Assembly (NCBI GenBank): GCA_019915015.1 | Contig: JAHBBC010000019.1 | Coordinates: 868,001-932,000 of the forward strand | Origin: Auriscalpium vulgare | Taxonomy: Eukaryota; Basidiomycota; Agaricomycetes; Russulales; Auriscalpiaceae | Length of the DNA: 64,000 nt | Reading direction: 5' to 3' | Shown here: positions 21,534-33,900 of the stretch, one piece after another | Layout of the letters: the number at the start of each line of letters is the position of its first letter | Position numbering within the stretch: position 1 is the first letter of the stretch | Notes under the pieces: model-generated | Databases searched by the model: none | Seen by the model: the letters and a program-made list of their open reading frames with translations, nothing else | Told to the model about the DNA's origin: nothing | Translations under genes and position numbers: made by a program

Positions 21534-22491
21534 CACCAGTCCCTGTAGTATATTTACAAAGGTACACACATGTATGTACCCGCCTGTTTACAAAGGTACC
21601 CACCTAGAAAAGTGCTCTTTATTAATAGGGACCTGTATACGAAAGTGGTTGGAATGAATGGGGGAGAATGTAGGGTCCCCCTAGGGCTCCCCTAGGGTGC
21701 TCTAGCGGTGCTAGCAGCGGGTTTGTAGGGGGTACTTTGTAAAGAGCACCTCTTTATAAAGAGCACCTGCCGAAACACAAACGATTCCCCAGGTCCAAAT
21801 AAATCTGGATAAATCTGTAAAATGCGCAGAATATTCGTAGCCTGCTCTGATTGTACAATTTTCGGGTTCCCAGCAGGGGTACTTTGTAAAGAGCACCTCT
21901 TTATAAAGAGCACCTGCCGAAACACAAACGATTCCCCAGGTCCAAATAATTCTGGATAAATCTGTAAAATGCGCAGAATATTCGTAGCCTGCTCTGATTG
22001 TACAATTTTCGGGTTCCCAGCAGGGGGTACTTTGTAAAGAGCACCTCTTTATAAAGAGCACCTGCCGAAACACAAACGATTCCCCAGGTCCAAATAATTC
22101 TGGATAAATCTGTAAAATGCGCAGAATATTCGTAGCCTGCTCTGATTGTACAATTTTCGGGTTCCCAGCAGGGGGTACTTTGTAAAGAGCACCTCTTTAT
22201 AAAGAGCACCTGCTGAAACAAAAACGATTCCCCAGGTCCAAATAATTCTGGATAAATCTGTAAAATGCGCAGAATATTCGTAGCCTGCTCTGATTGTACA
22301 ATTTTCGGGTTCCCAGCAGGGGGTACTTTGTAAAGAGCACCTCTTTATAAAGAGCACCTGCTGAAACACAAACGATTCCCCAGGTCCAAATAATTCTGGA
22401 TAAATCTGTAAAATGCGCAGAATATTCGTAGCCTGCTCTGATTGTACAATTTTCGGTTCCCAGCAGGGGGTACTTTATGAAGAGCACCTGC
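21534..22491 (+). repeat. Left inverted arm of the KDZ transposon with five 148-bp tandem units
   Basis: The outer ~190 bases, including TACAAAGGTAC strings, are followed from about 21720 by five head-to-tail ~148-bp units, each containing TTTGTAAAGAGCACCTCTTT and GCGCAGAATATTCGTAGCC. The whole arm is mirrored at 34951-35909. Unit-to-unit divergence is a few bases. The units stay open in one frame (MFRQVLFIKRCSL...), but this reflects the repeat, not a gene. Confidence 0.9.
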
Positions 22492-22861
22492 TACATCACA
22501 TTGTTCTCAGGTCGGAATAAATTGGGAAAAATCTCAAAAATGGTCAGAATATTTATACCCCCTGCCAATTCTGTATTTCTGGGTATGTATTATTCTAATC
22601 TCTGATTGGTACCTGCCATACAGTGACTGCTCCCAGCCAGCAAGTCCTAACAAACTCATGACAAGTAATATTTATTCCTGGATTTACCTCAGTTTTGAGC
22701 TCTTAAGTCACTGCAGTAGCAAATGGCCAGCACACAATACTCCAGTGAGACTAGCTACAACATAGTAACTAAGGAGTAGATGCCAAAGTGTAGCCAAACA
22801 AGGTAGAGGAAGGCAATATCAAGATGGGACATATGATTGATATGAAACATACAGCCTACAA
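22492..22861. other. Subterminal AT-rich spacer of the KDZ transposon
   Basis: About 370 bases, AT-rich, without a coding signal. It holds degenerate remnants of the tandem unit (GGTCGGAATAAATTGG near 22512) and the 3' flank of the next gene. Confidence 0.5.
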
Positions 22862-25800
22862 TTACTTGCGACGCTTGCCAGGCCGCCCCTTGGTGCCCGT
22901 CGTGTCTGATCGCTGACGACGTGCCGTCTTCGACGATGGCACAGAGGTACCTGATGACGAGGCAGTCATCAAGGCCTGTAAGAGAGGGGTAGGCATGGCA
23001 AGGAGGGCGTGTGTGACATCAACAACGGCATCCATCCAGCGGGGTATACCATCCTGAACTTGATGCACAGCAACGCCCCACCATGTCAGCGCCGCGACGA
23101 CGCTAAGAAGTCCATTGACGCCGGCGATGTTGACCTGCTCCCAGGACATGTCGTCCTTTGGTACATCCAGGACGAATGCTTCGGCGTCGATGACACGCTC
23201 CGCAGGTTGCAAGGAAACCCACCACCGCCACCACGAGGTTTCGAAGGACGAAACCTCCGTCGGGTCAACGGACGCCCTGTGCCACTTCCGCGCGTCCCTG
23301 ATCCAATTCCCCACTGCATCTGGGCGATCAGTTCCCCCCAAACGCCTTCCCTGAAATCAGAGAGATGAGACATCATTACAAAATGACAAAGTGCGACCAC
23401 TCACTTCGAAGCGACGAGAGATCTCAAACGAGAAGTAAGTGCCTACCAGCGTATGCCACTCCTCCCCAAAGTTATGTGATGCCATACTCTGGTACGCCTC
23501 GCGAAAGGTTTTCGGCCACGAAGACGTGTCAAACGCTCCAGTCGACTTCGGCGTCGAGGCGAGCGTTGTGGCGGGGTTAGCTGCGGCCGTGGGGGTTTCA
23601 GCTGTCGCCGTGATGGTTTTGGTCAATACACTGTTCCCGCTCGCAGTGCTGGCTGCCTTCTCCACGTCGGCGAGCACGGCGGTGAAGACCGAAAACGCCG
23701 AGGGAGGGCCCTGGGCCAGCGCAGTGGTAGATACGGCCGCCGCCGTGCTGGAGCCGGCTGCTGGTGCGGACGACGGTGTGACCGCAGCGGACGCGGCGGC
23801 CGTAGTTGACGGTGCAGTGGACGATGGCACAGGAGCGGAGGACGCGGGTGCGGTAGAGGAGAGGGTGGTGGACGCAGGCCTGCTAGAGTTCAGCGTGGAG
23901 GAAACATGCGTGATGGAGTCAGGCGCGGTGGAGGCGCGCGCGCCGGCCACAGGTGTGTTGGAGTCGGGCACGCTGGAGTCAAGTGCGCTGGAGTCAAGTG
24001 CGCTGGAGGCGAGCGCTTCTGCCGCAGGCGTGCCGGACGCAGGCGCGGTGGAGTCGGGCGCGGTGCAGGCGCCAGCCGCAGGCGTGCTGGAGTTGGGTGC
24101 GCTGGAGGCGAGCGCATCTGCCGCAGGTGTGCTGGACGCAGGCGCGGTGGAACCGGGCGCGGTGGAGGCGCGAGCACCGGCCACAGGCGTGTTGGATGCG
24201 CGCGCGCTGGAGTCGGGTGCGCTGGAGGCGAGCGCACCTGCCCCAGGCGTGTTGGATGCGGCCGCGGTGGAGTCGGGCGCGCTCGAGTCGGGCGCGGTGG
24301 AGGCGAGCGCACCTCCCACAGGCGTGTTGGACACGCGCGCGCTGGAGTCGGGTGCGCTGGAGGCGAGCGCACCTGCCGCAGGCGTGTTGGATGCGGGCGC
24401 GGTGGAGTCGGGCGCGGTGGAGGCGAGTGCACCTGCCGCAGGCGTGTTGGATGCGGGCGCGCTGGAGTCGGGCGCGCTGGAGGCGAGCGCACCTGCCCCA
24501 GGCGTGTTGGACGCTTGCGTGCTGGAGTCGGGTGCGGTGCATGAGGGCGCAGCGGAGGATGGTGCAGTGGAGGAAGTTGCAATGGAGAGGGCAGCAGAGG
24601 GATGGGCGCCAAAGTCGTCCTCGAGGGGGTGGTCTGACTCTTCGTTGCTGCTGTTGGAGGCGCTGTCAGACTCAGAGGCGCGTTTGCCAGTTGCTGCTGT
24701 GCTGGCACCTGCGGGCCGGTCCGGGAGATCGCCTTGGTCCAGATTCGTCAGCACACGACCAACGAGCGCATGAAGGCTTCAAACTTACGAAACACGGCCT
24801 GCGCAAATCCTATCAGCGAGTTGGCTGCTGTATCGTACCCAGCGCGGTCGTATTCCGGCCAGATCATGTTGACCAGGCCACGCAACTCCCCCGAGTGAAC
24901 GCTGCAAGACAGTCAAATTTCAATGTCGCAGTCACGGTTAAGGTGCGTACACAGCCTCTCACCTCAACACGTCGACTTCGCCGCCCTTCGATGGCATAGG
25001 GCCGGCCATCATCAATGTCGCAGCGACACCGAACCGGGACGAAACCATATCGACCATTGGCTGCAGGATGGAAAACGCAGAATTGAGGGCCCTGCAGCGA
25101 GGTGAGTGTTGATTGCGCTGTACGGGTGTGCTATAGCTTACCATTCTTTCTGCTCGCGGGTCCTCGGCGCGTCAATGTAAGCCCTCTGGTAGTCGGCCAT
25201 CGCCTTCTCGTAGCGGGTGTCGACGACTTGCTTGACGGTCGCCTGCACAGTCTCATTCTGCCGGTCGAAGATGCGCTTCACCAGTCGATTTCGGACTTCA
25301 ACCGCCTTGGGAAGCCCCTTAGCGCCCTGCCCGGCCAAGGCGACAGCCGTCGCCCACTCCTTTGCGTACTCGGGCTCGATCAACTCCGCATACATTTCTG
25401 CGAAGACATGCAGGATGTTCTCATGGCGCGGCTGCTTGATAACGCCCTGCACGAGCTCAAGGAACGTTTCCTCGTGCGACGCGACCGACGGCGCCGGTAG
25501 GTTTCCTAATTTCTTCGAGTTATACTGATACCATCCCGAGATGCGCTGTGAAATGGTCAACGCCGTGTTACGCTTGTGGTGAAGTCCCACACACCTTATG
25601 AACTACCTTGCGCACAGACAGGCGCTGCTGAGACTCCTCCTCCGTCTCGCCTTCGTGGTCGGAGATCTCGTCGAGGAGGGAGATGTCGGGGTCAGGGCTG
25701 TCTTCCTCGAGGTCGCCGTCGATGGCCTTTTCATACTTATACCTCAGGATCCACAGCCTGGTGAGCGAATTATAAAATTTTGCGACCTTCAGCTTATCGC

Positions 25801-25906
25801 CTTCAACCTTCCTATAGCCGTCCATGTGGCGAACGAGGAAGGCGAGTTTTGTTCCCTGCGCCCAGGACGTACGACCGCGCGGTTTTCCTGTGCTCGCTCG
25901 GGGCAT
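22862..25906 (-). CDS. KDZ cargo gene K1: large spliced protein of a common agaricomycete family, function unknown
   Basis: ATG at 25906: MPRASTGKPRGRTSWAQGTK, then KFYNSLTRLWILRYKY. Later exons read GLHHKRNTALTISQRISGWY, LNSAFSILQPMVDMV followed by GPMPSKGGEVDVLR, and a long repetitive Ala/Ser/Pro/Thr region (24540-23890, 20-residue units like APASNTPAAGALASTAPDSS). Then come WPKTFREAYQSMASHNFGEE and a C-terminal exon with AVGNWIRDARKWHR, ETSWWRWWVSLQPAE and a basic tail (GTKGRPGKRRK). I recognise the head (FY..LT.L..LKY) and the W-rich tail from many agaricomycete hypothetical proteins but know no assigned function. Presence inside a bounded transposon shows the family can be transposon cargo. 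Exact exon joins are not all resolved. Confidence 0.7.
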
Positions 25907-26338
25907 GGCGGGGTCGATAGGGTTGTGAAAGTGGTGGGGAGAGGCAGCGTATTTCTTTTTCGCTGGCTCTGGTAGAGGGTTTGTCCGCGGTCAAGGCGCT
26001 TGGTTGGGCCCCGACCGCCGGCTGTCTCGAGGGCCAACCATCTATTTACAGTTGTGCATACTCGACTTCCCAATTATGATATGGGGTTCATTCTTGCCAC
26101 TCGAGATACTTCCTCCCGTGTCAATCCATAGCAGCCGAAATGATCGGCCATACTCAACTCGTTCTCACGCGAGTCATTCAGCATGGAATATATAGCCGGG
26201 AATCCGTTACCGATAGAACTGTACGTGTATATATGCGAGCGCGCCACCGACGTATCGTACAAAGGGGATATCATATGAGGAGACGATGCGATGAGGATGA
26301 GGATGCGAACGATCTGTGTTGGACGATGCCGGGTATCA

Positions 26339-27602
26339 CTAAACTTTCTTAGGATACGCGCGCTGAACGAATCGAAGAAGCAACAGATAATGGTCACGGT
26401 TCTCGACATCGAAGTTGTTCCGCTCGAGCGCCTTCTGGATGTCACCCAGAGAGGCGCTATGGGCGGCGGTATTGCCGCCTTTCCGGGACAGGCTTGGTTC
26501 GACGGCAAGACGAAGGGCCCCGGCGAGCTCCTTTGCATTGAAAGAGGTGAATGGGTCGCTCCGGGTAATGGTCTCCACGTCGGAGACGAGGGTGGGGACG
26601 GGCGTCCTCTTCTCTGGCTTGGTCAGCCCACGAAACTTCCAGTAGGCGTCCTCGCTGATGTTTACGAGGTGACGAATGGAGAGAAAGTCAATTGCCCGCT
26701 GAAGGGCGCCGATGTCGGCCTCAAGGCTCTCAATGCGAAGGTCTTTGCGCTGGACTGTGTCGGTCAGCGCGGAGGCATGCGATCCTAGGTCGGCATTGAT
26801 TGCTTGGTACTATTTTGTACGGTCAGACGCCGATCGGGTTGAGTGGGAAGGGCGCTCACTGTGTCCCTCTGTTCGATGTTACGCCCTTCTAGACCGGCGT
26901 TAAGCTCTTGGAGAGCGACAACGGCCTTTTCCAGCCGGTCCATCCTGGAGACGACAGTCTCTTCCAGCCGGTCGACCCGGGCGTTGTTGGTTTCCACATA
27001 CTGTTGCTGGAAGGATGCGACAGTTCCTACGATTGTCACTGAGTGAAGGGTAGGGTAAGCTATCGATCCAATATCGCAGGGCGAAGCGGACTCACAGTGA
27101 TCCATCCCTTCGTCCTCCTCGTCTTCCTCCTCCTCGCCATCGCTGCTCTGTACCTCATCCTCATCGCCACCCTGGGCGTCAGGTGGACCATTGGGCCAAG
27201 CTAGTTCGCTAAGTGCGAACTGCGCATCCATAGCCGCCCACAGCGCACCGTCCTTCGGAACCACGTTGCGGACCATTTTGCGGCCAGGCGGAGCATTGCC
27301 TTTGATGTTATCTGAGACGCGATAGGATTAGATGGATGAGCAATTATATGCACTATGTACGAACGGTCTTTTTCTAGGATAGTCATGGCACTGGCTTTGA
27401 CTTCCGGCATCTGGGGGAGGCCCAGAGTTGTGGCCACCCACTGGCGTACGGCATACTGGGTATACCGGTGAGTTGTCGTCATATCTGCGTCGGGCGGCAC
27501 CCAGATATCGAAGAAAGCAGGTTGGCACTTGACGCGGACTTTGATGGGCAAGCTACCAACGGCTGGCTGGATGAGTTGATTGACAAAGTCGAAGGGAGCC
27601 AT
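26339..27602 (-). CDS. KDZ cargo gene K2: spliced coiled-coil protein, function unknown
   Basis: ATG at 27602: MAPFDFVNQLIQPAVGSLPI, then FFDIWVPPDADMTTTHRYTQ. An intron near 27310 is followed by NVVPKDGALWAAMDAQFALS and an acidic run (GEEEEDEEDEG). A coiled-coil region follows (ARVDRLEETVVSRMDRLEKA near 26950), then after further introns VNISEDAYWKFRGLTKPEKR and a C-terminal exon ending FVQRAYPKKV with its stop at 26339. No catalytic motif is seen. It is divergent from the TET gene across a 1.5-kb gap and tandem with K1; possibly an accessory factor of the transposon (inference). Confidence 0.65.
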
Positions 27603-29128
27603 GGTGCGGATGCCTACCTAGAGGGCCAGTCTTATAAGAATCAGCGTTGTGTTGGCGGCGTAACAGGACGTGTCGAGGATGCAGAATCACAGCGTTGTGT
27701 GTCGGCCTTGGGCGTCCAAGCGTGTGACTTAGGGGAGCACACCTGCACGTGATTAATTTCTATCCGGTGCAGCGAGCACCGTTGGTGCGATGCCTGCGGG
27801 ATATGGAACAACTCGAGGGTTCCCCATGACCCTGCTCATCGATCTGATCATAAGAAGTGTGAGGAGGCCACGCCTGGGCTCTGTCCCGGTGGGCATCTGC
27901 CCACCTCGTGCTATAGCTCCCGGTCTTCGAACAGGCCGTTCTTGCTCTTCATGGCCCAACGTAGCATCTCCCATGCGCTAGCAAGCCCCCACTTCGTCCT
28001 GTATGGGGCGTGGACATAAGTATACGGCAGGAGAAGGGAGGCCTTGCGACAAAGTGCGGCGATAACATACACACACCTTCCCCTCGAGCAACCCTCGAGG
28101 CTGAGCGAGCCACGGCCGCCAACTCCGCCGCCTAGCAGCCCGCGGCATGAGGTGAAGCAGATCGACCCCAAGGAAGCTGCGGAGAAGATGCGCACATTGC
28201 GCGCTCACCGTTTCATTCATTCAATCTGCTTGCTGACTCCAGAGTCCAGAGCACGCGGTACCAGATCTACACGTTGGATGATGTCCCCGGGCATCATGAC
28301 CCCAAGCTCAAGGATAGGATGAAGTCCGTCTCGAAAGTCGAAGGAGTAAAATGGGGATGTGTAAGCGGGGGCAGCGGAGGAAGCAGTATTCGAGCATCCG
28401 AGTCAGCCTGATCGTTGGAGTAGAGGACTCTGAGGATGGGGCACACCTGCGCTGTATACATACATCCCATGAATTCACGACCACCTGCGTGCATCATCGC
28501 ATTTGCGATGATCAGTTGCTCTGTTTTGTTTTTGGAATTTGACCGAGTGCGTAAAACTTGTACTTACATGCAAAACCAAGTCGAAAGTTCTCGGCATCTC
28601 AACAACGGTGCACCTTTGACATTTGATTGAGCTTTGCGCAGAAATCCTGCCAGATGACTGAGTAAAGCATGCAAGGACAGAGACACGCCGCAGTGACCCA
28701 GAAGACGATGTGCATCCATCCCAATCAGAGGATTGCCAGAGGATATTTGGCAAGATCGAGACCAGCGGCTCCGAGCTTGAGCGCTCAACGAGTTCAATTC
28801 GCCGCATCTCCGAGCCATCGCGCCCACAACCACACGGCCACACCCACCCTCTTTTGTCACCATCTTTTGTACCTGCGATATTCAATCCCATCATTCCTTT
28901 GTTATATCTGGATTCCCTTCACCCCGCGCGCCCTCTACGGACCCAAAAGTACGCGCCTGGAGGTGCTTGCACGCCTCAGCACTTGGTGCAGCGAGCCGGA
29001 CACGGCACCACCCAAGTGCTGGGGCGAATAACACGCCCTCCATTCTCTTTCTGTCAGAACCACCCCTTGCTTATGCATGCCTTGGCTTCAGGCCGCGTCG
29101 ACAGGTCGCGTCAACTCACTGCACGGCG
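27603..29128. other. Central divergent intergenic region of the KDZ transposon
   Basis: About 1.5 kb between the divergent starts of K2 (minus) and the TET/JBP gene (plus). I see no supported coding exon; the open frames here lack splice logic or motifs. It probably holds the promoters of both sides. The frame upstream of 29129 is open back to 28967, so the TET/JBP start might lie further upstream. Confidence 0.45.
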
Positions 29129-30856
29129 ATGAAAACGGTGAGCCAGTTGACACGTCTCCACGGGAACAGACGCTGACGCGGTTTTTGCAGACGCGTTCCA
29201 AACGTGTTTACAACCCCTTTTACAGCCCCTCCGAGCTCACCCGATGGCACTTGGATGGCGTGTCCGAGGCCGTTCCCATTGCCGCAGACTGCGAGATGCC
29301 ACGGCTTGTGCAGGCTGCCTTGGAGCACGCAGATCTCGCGGAGGAAGGCCTCGACGCGCCCGCGCATGATCCATACCCCGAGCACCTCGCCTCTCTTCTT
29401 CCTTCATGGGTCGAGGAAGTCATTGTCCTGGGGCCAAGCATGGCAGACTCCGCGCCGGACAGCGCGCCACCTCCTCAGGTGCACGCGTCGGAGCAACACG
29501 AACCAATGGCCCTGGGGCACAAGGAGATCACTCGCCTCCACAACAAGCTGCGTAGGTCGCGCAAGCGTGAAAAGGTGTTGCAGGAGGGGCGCATGCCCAG
29601 GTACAAAGTCCGCGGAGGCGTCGCGAAGAAGCACACGCACCCTGCCCCCGAATACGTCGCCATGGCCGCGGACGCACTCAAGTATGCTCAAGGGGCGTGG
29701 GTTGGCCTACCGGGGGCCTCGCACGGACTCTCGCAGGGCATGCAAACATCGGAAGAGCTGCAAAAGCGCGGGATGCGCTTGATCAAATGGGATGGAAGGT
29801 GAGCATCGGACTTCCTCGCATGTGGGGAGCTCTGACCTGGGTATGCAGGAGGCACATTGCGTTCGTGGATTCCGAAGGCCGCATCCTCGCCGTTCTCGCT
29901 GGTCATCCCCACGGCGATGACGATGGCTGGGACAAAACGAGACGAGGCGCGTACGCCGCACTCGACGCTGCACGCGGCCAACTGGAATTCCAGGGGGATG
30001 GCAAGGACCGCCGTCGAGGGAAATTCCCATCCATTCATACGGGCATCTCATACGGTCGCGGCCACACCGTGCGTAGCATCAGCCTTACGCCCCACCGCCT
30101 TTCTGACACGATGCGCAGGAGCCCAAGGAGCTCAATTTGGGCAAAAACAAGGAGGTCGTGTATTGCTTGAAGAGGAACTGCCATGTCCGCCGCATCATAG
30201 GATTCGGAAGCAGTGCGTGGCCCCTTGTGGAACCAAGATATTTTCTGACAGGCTTTGTAGGCGTCGTCGCATTGAATTCCCCAAAACTATATCGCAAATA
30301 CGAACACATGGTCGACCGCCTTCTGGAGCACCATGAAGGCCTATCCCTCCCTCACGATAACAGCATCTTCGCCACCACAACGTTCAACTTCGGACCCCAC
30401 GCGACTACGAAGGCCCACGTCGATAGTGCCAATCTTGCCCACGGCTGGTGCACGATCACCCCCCTGGGGGAATTCGACCACAAGCGGGGCGGCCACCTTG
30501 TTCTCTGGCAGATGGGTGTCATCATTGAATTCCCCTCAGGATCCACAGCCGCGATCCCCTCGGGCAGCGTACCGCACGGCAATACCGATATCCAGGACGG
30601 CGAGACTAGGGCGTGCATCACACAGTACACATCCGGCGCGCTGTTTCGTTACGTTGAGTATGGTTTTCGCAGCCAGAAGGCCTTCGAGAAGGAGGACGCC
30701 AAGGGTTTCGCAGAGGTGTACTCCCAGAGGTCTCAGCGCGCGACGGATGCCATGGGCCTCTTCTCCCATCTTTCGGCGCTCGAGGCCGATGTGCGGGAGG
30801 TCTTTGGGCTAGGGCCGTCAGACGCAGAGAAGGGCGGGCATCAGCAGATAGGCTAG
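29129..30856 (+). CDS. TET/JBP-like 2-oxoglutarate/Fe(II) dioxygenase
   Basis: Proposed exons 29129-29137, 29191-29798, 29849-30068 and 30119-30856 (all GT-AG) give 524 residues. An alternative ATG at 29077 reads through the first intron. The C-terminal half is a double-stranded beta-helix domain: HVDSANLAHGWCTITPLGEF contains the iron ligands H and D (about residues 379 and 381), PHGNTD gives the distal H (about 432), and GETRACITQYTSG gives the 2-oxoglutarate-binding R (about 442). All four are present, so the enzyme looks catalytically intact. Family members oxidise 5-methylcytosine (TET) or thymine (JBP) in DNA; in basidiomycetes many copies ride on KDZ transposons. It ends 109 bases before the transposase start, same strand. 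Residues 150-200 are basic (RLHNKLRRSRKREK), plausible for DNA binding. Confidence 0.85.
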
Positions 30857-30964
30857 TATAGTACAATACAACACATGTTGAACAAAGCGCATGCGCTCAC
30901 GTGACCGCCTCTGACTTGTCAACAACGCGGCTGTGGCTGCACCAGGGCTGCACGGTGCGCATCC

Positions 30965-33900
30965 ATGACACGCCCCAAGGCCAACCCACGGCAATCCACC
31001 TTCTTCGAGAAAACCCCTACTGCTGTCAATCGCTCTCTTGTTCTCACTGCATCTGAAGACGGACGGCGACTTGTCGAGAGGCGGACGCCGGTTGCACCGA
31101 CTCGCCCACTTCTGCAACCCGTCACTCCAGCCCCATCCCCGCCGCGCAACGACCTCTGGGATGGCAACGGGCGCACCGATTTGACAGTCGAACCAGACGG
31201 GCTTCTGGCGTTGGATGAAGATGGCGAGGTCATTCCCATTACGCCGGTTGACGTAGCCTTGGGACGCACTCGCCGATGGCTGTCTTCGGTGAGTTCATAC
31301 CATCCTGTTCTCTTTTGCTACTTACACGGCACGTTCTAGGATCTGCCCCTTCTCTCCTGGATAATGCACCGCGACGAATATCTGGACGGCCTGCTGTTGT
31401 TGGAGGGTCGCGGGCAATATGCGCAAGACTCGACATGCCGATCATGCAGGGAGAGGCCTGCCACCATCCGCTGTCGAGATTGTGCGGGATTCGAGTTATT
31501 CTGCGCTGAGTGCACGGTCGCGTTCCATGTGCGCTGCCCTTTTCATTGGACGGAGGTGCGTCACGGCACTTTGTTTCTTACAGCACACGACTCACAGCCA
31601 CTGGCAGAGATGGAACGGTACATTCTTCGAACGGTCGCCACTCTCCTCCCTCGGCCTGCGCCTGCAACTGTGCCACACCCCCGGTATGAAATGCGGCAGC
31701 CTCAGCCCCGCCCGCGACGACTTTGTTGTCCTGCATACGAACGGTGTACATAAAGTCAAAGTCGATTACTGCGGATGCGGCTTGTCCACCGGCCTCGAGC
31801 GAAGGCAACAGTTCATGCGCTCCGGGCTCTGGCCTGCCACCGTCGTGGATCCCCAGACGGCCGCGACCTTTGCGTGCCTGGACACCTTTCAGCAGCTGTC
31901 ACTGCAGGGCAAACTGTCCGGCTACGACTTCTACAAGTCGCTGGAGATTCTGACGGACGGGTCTGGTTTGAGCGTGCCACCGGTGAGCTCTGCTTGGTTA
32001 GCTTGCCTCTCAGTATGCTCACGACGCGCCCAGGACCGTTTGACGGCTTTCATGACGATGGCGCGTGAGTGGCGGCATATCAAAATGATGAAACGGGCGG
32101 GAAGGGGTCACGATCCAGCGGGCGTTGTGGGGACAGGCCCTGGTGAATTGGCAGTGACGTGTCCTGCATGCCCCATGCCGGACGTCAACCTACCAGAAGG
32201 ATGGGAGGCCGCACCGCCAAATCGAAGGTGCGTAGCAGCAGCATCCCGCCCGACGCTAGCTGATGTTTCCAATAGCTGGCTTTACAGGCTCATGGTCGCA
32301 GTCGATGCAAATTTCCGGCTCAAGAATCGACTGCGATCATCCAGCACCAGAGACCCCGGCCTGGGAACAGGCAAGGCATATTTCGTTTCGGATGAAGAAT
32401 ATGAGACCCACCTGGCGAAATTTCGGGACCAAGATGTGGTGAGCAGGGTCTGCTGCCGGGACCTGTACATACGCTGATTATTTGTACCATGACAGATGTC
32501 GGGGTGCTCGCGATTCTCGGCGGTAGCGGCCGCAAACCTCAAGAGTAGCAAGGGGTTGAGGGCGACGGGCGTTGGAGGGGTGTGCTGCGCGAGGCACGGA
32601 TTCTGGCGGCCTTTGGGGCTCGCAGACTTGCAGAAAGGAGAACGGTGCGTGCTACGTTGACTCGGCGTTGATCATGCTTGCTGACCCAACTTCCTGGTTG
32701 TAGGTATTGCAACATGGACTTTGTATTTCTCAGCAGCATTTCGAGCGCCGCGAACCGCGCACTCCTCGTTTCCTACGACATCGCGTGCCAATGGTCGAAG
32801 AACCTGAGGACGCGCGTCGCCGATACTAGGTTCACCCTCCCCGAATTCATCCACTTCATGGTGCCGAAGTTCCACATATTTGCCCACAAGGAGGAATGTC
32901 AAGACGACTTTTCGTCACACAAGGAACAGGGCGCCGGTCAAACCGATGGAGAGAGTGTCGAGCGCGGCTGGTCGGTTGTCAACGGGGCTGCCCCGAGCAC
33001 GAAGGAAATGGGCCCCGGCGGACGGCACGACACACTCGACGACCAGTGCGGCCAGTCAAACTGGCGTCGCTTTACCGGGCTTCGTACGTTTTTATCACCG
33101 CTCACATTGTCTGTTTCGCGCTCATGGACCTACAGTACAGCTCCTGCGACGACAGTTACAGGTGGCAATCCAACGCTCGGAGGAGCATGGCGATATATAT
33201 GCGGAATTCACGGACAGTCTGCAAGCTCAGCACCCGGACGTCCTGGGTGAATGGCAAGGTACCATCGAGTCCTGGGAGGCAGATCCCAGCGGCAAGAGCA
33301 ACCCTTATCGAAAGCCAACGTCAGGTGCGTGCACATAGCTGATGCGCTGGCATCCAATCCACTGACAAGCCTTTAGACCTCACAGTGGACGATGTCCGAT
33401 TGGAACTCTCGCGGGACGAACATGCGGCGGTTCGTTTGGACAGCAACACGACTTCAGAGCCCGCCGTGGGCACCTTCTTATTGCAGGGTCTGCGTATTGA
33501 AGCCGCACAGTAAGCTACCCTGACGCGTTTCCCCCACCTTGCGCTCAACATTCTCTTGCAGGCTGAAGCTACGGCTTGACCGTCAGAGCGATACCACGGC
33601 GAACCAAGCGACGCTACTACTGGACGCGAGAACAGCTATCTTACGGCAAATTCGCCGCTTTCGTTTGGATCAAGAACTACACATGCCATTTGTCACGCCG
33701 CAAATCGATGCAGCTGAGTCTGCATCTAGCCTTTCCAGCGAGCAGCCCGAGCGCATCAAATTGTACCTTCCCTCCGACTTCACAGCAGCACAGCGTGACG
33801 AGCTTTGCAGCCCGACGATCGTCTCTACGGAGTCAAAGCTTCGATATGCTGGCATGTGCGACGCCCTTGAGGATGTCCGCCACCAGCTCCGCTTCCGCAC

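Noticed and set aside
21692..22487. Repeated ~106-aa ORFs (MFRQVLFIKRCSL...) in both KDZ arms
   Set aside because: They are translations of the 148-bp tandem unit; not codon-biased and not likely expressed.
21720..22491. Possible CRISPR-like array
   Set aside because: 148-bp contiguous tandem units without unique spacers, in a eukaryotic transposon arm.
23439..24773. Long plus-strand ORF (444 aa, Ala/Gly/Val/Glu repeats)
   Set aside because: Mirror of the K1 minisatellite on the other strand; no splice logic, no motif, and the minus strand carries the recognisable family.
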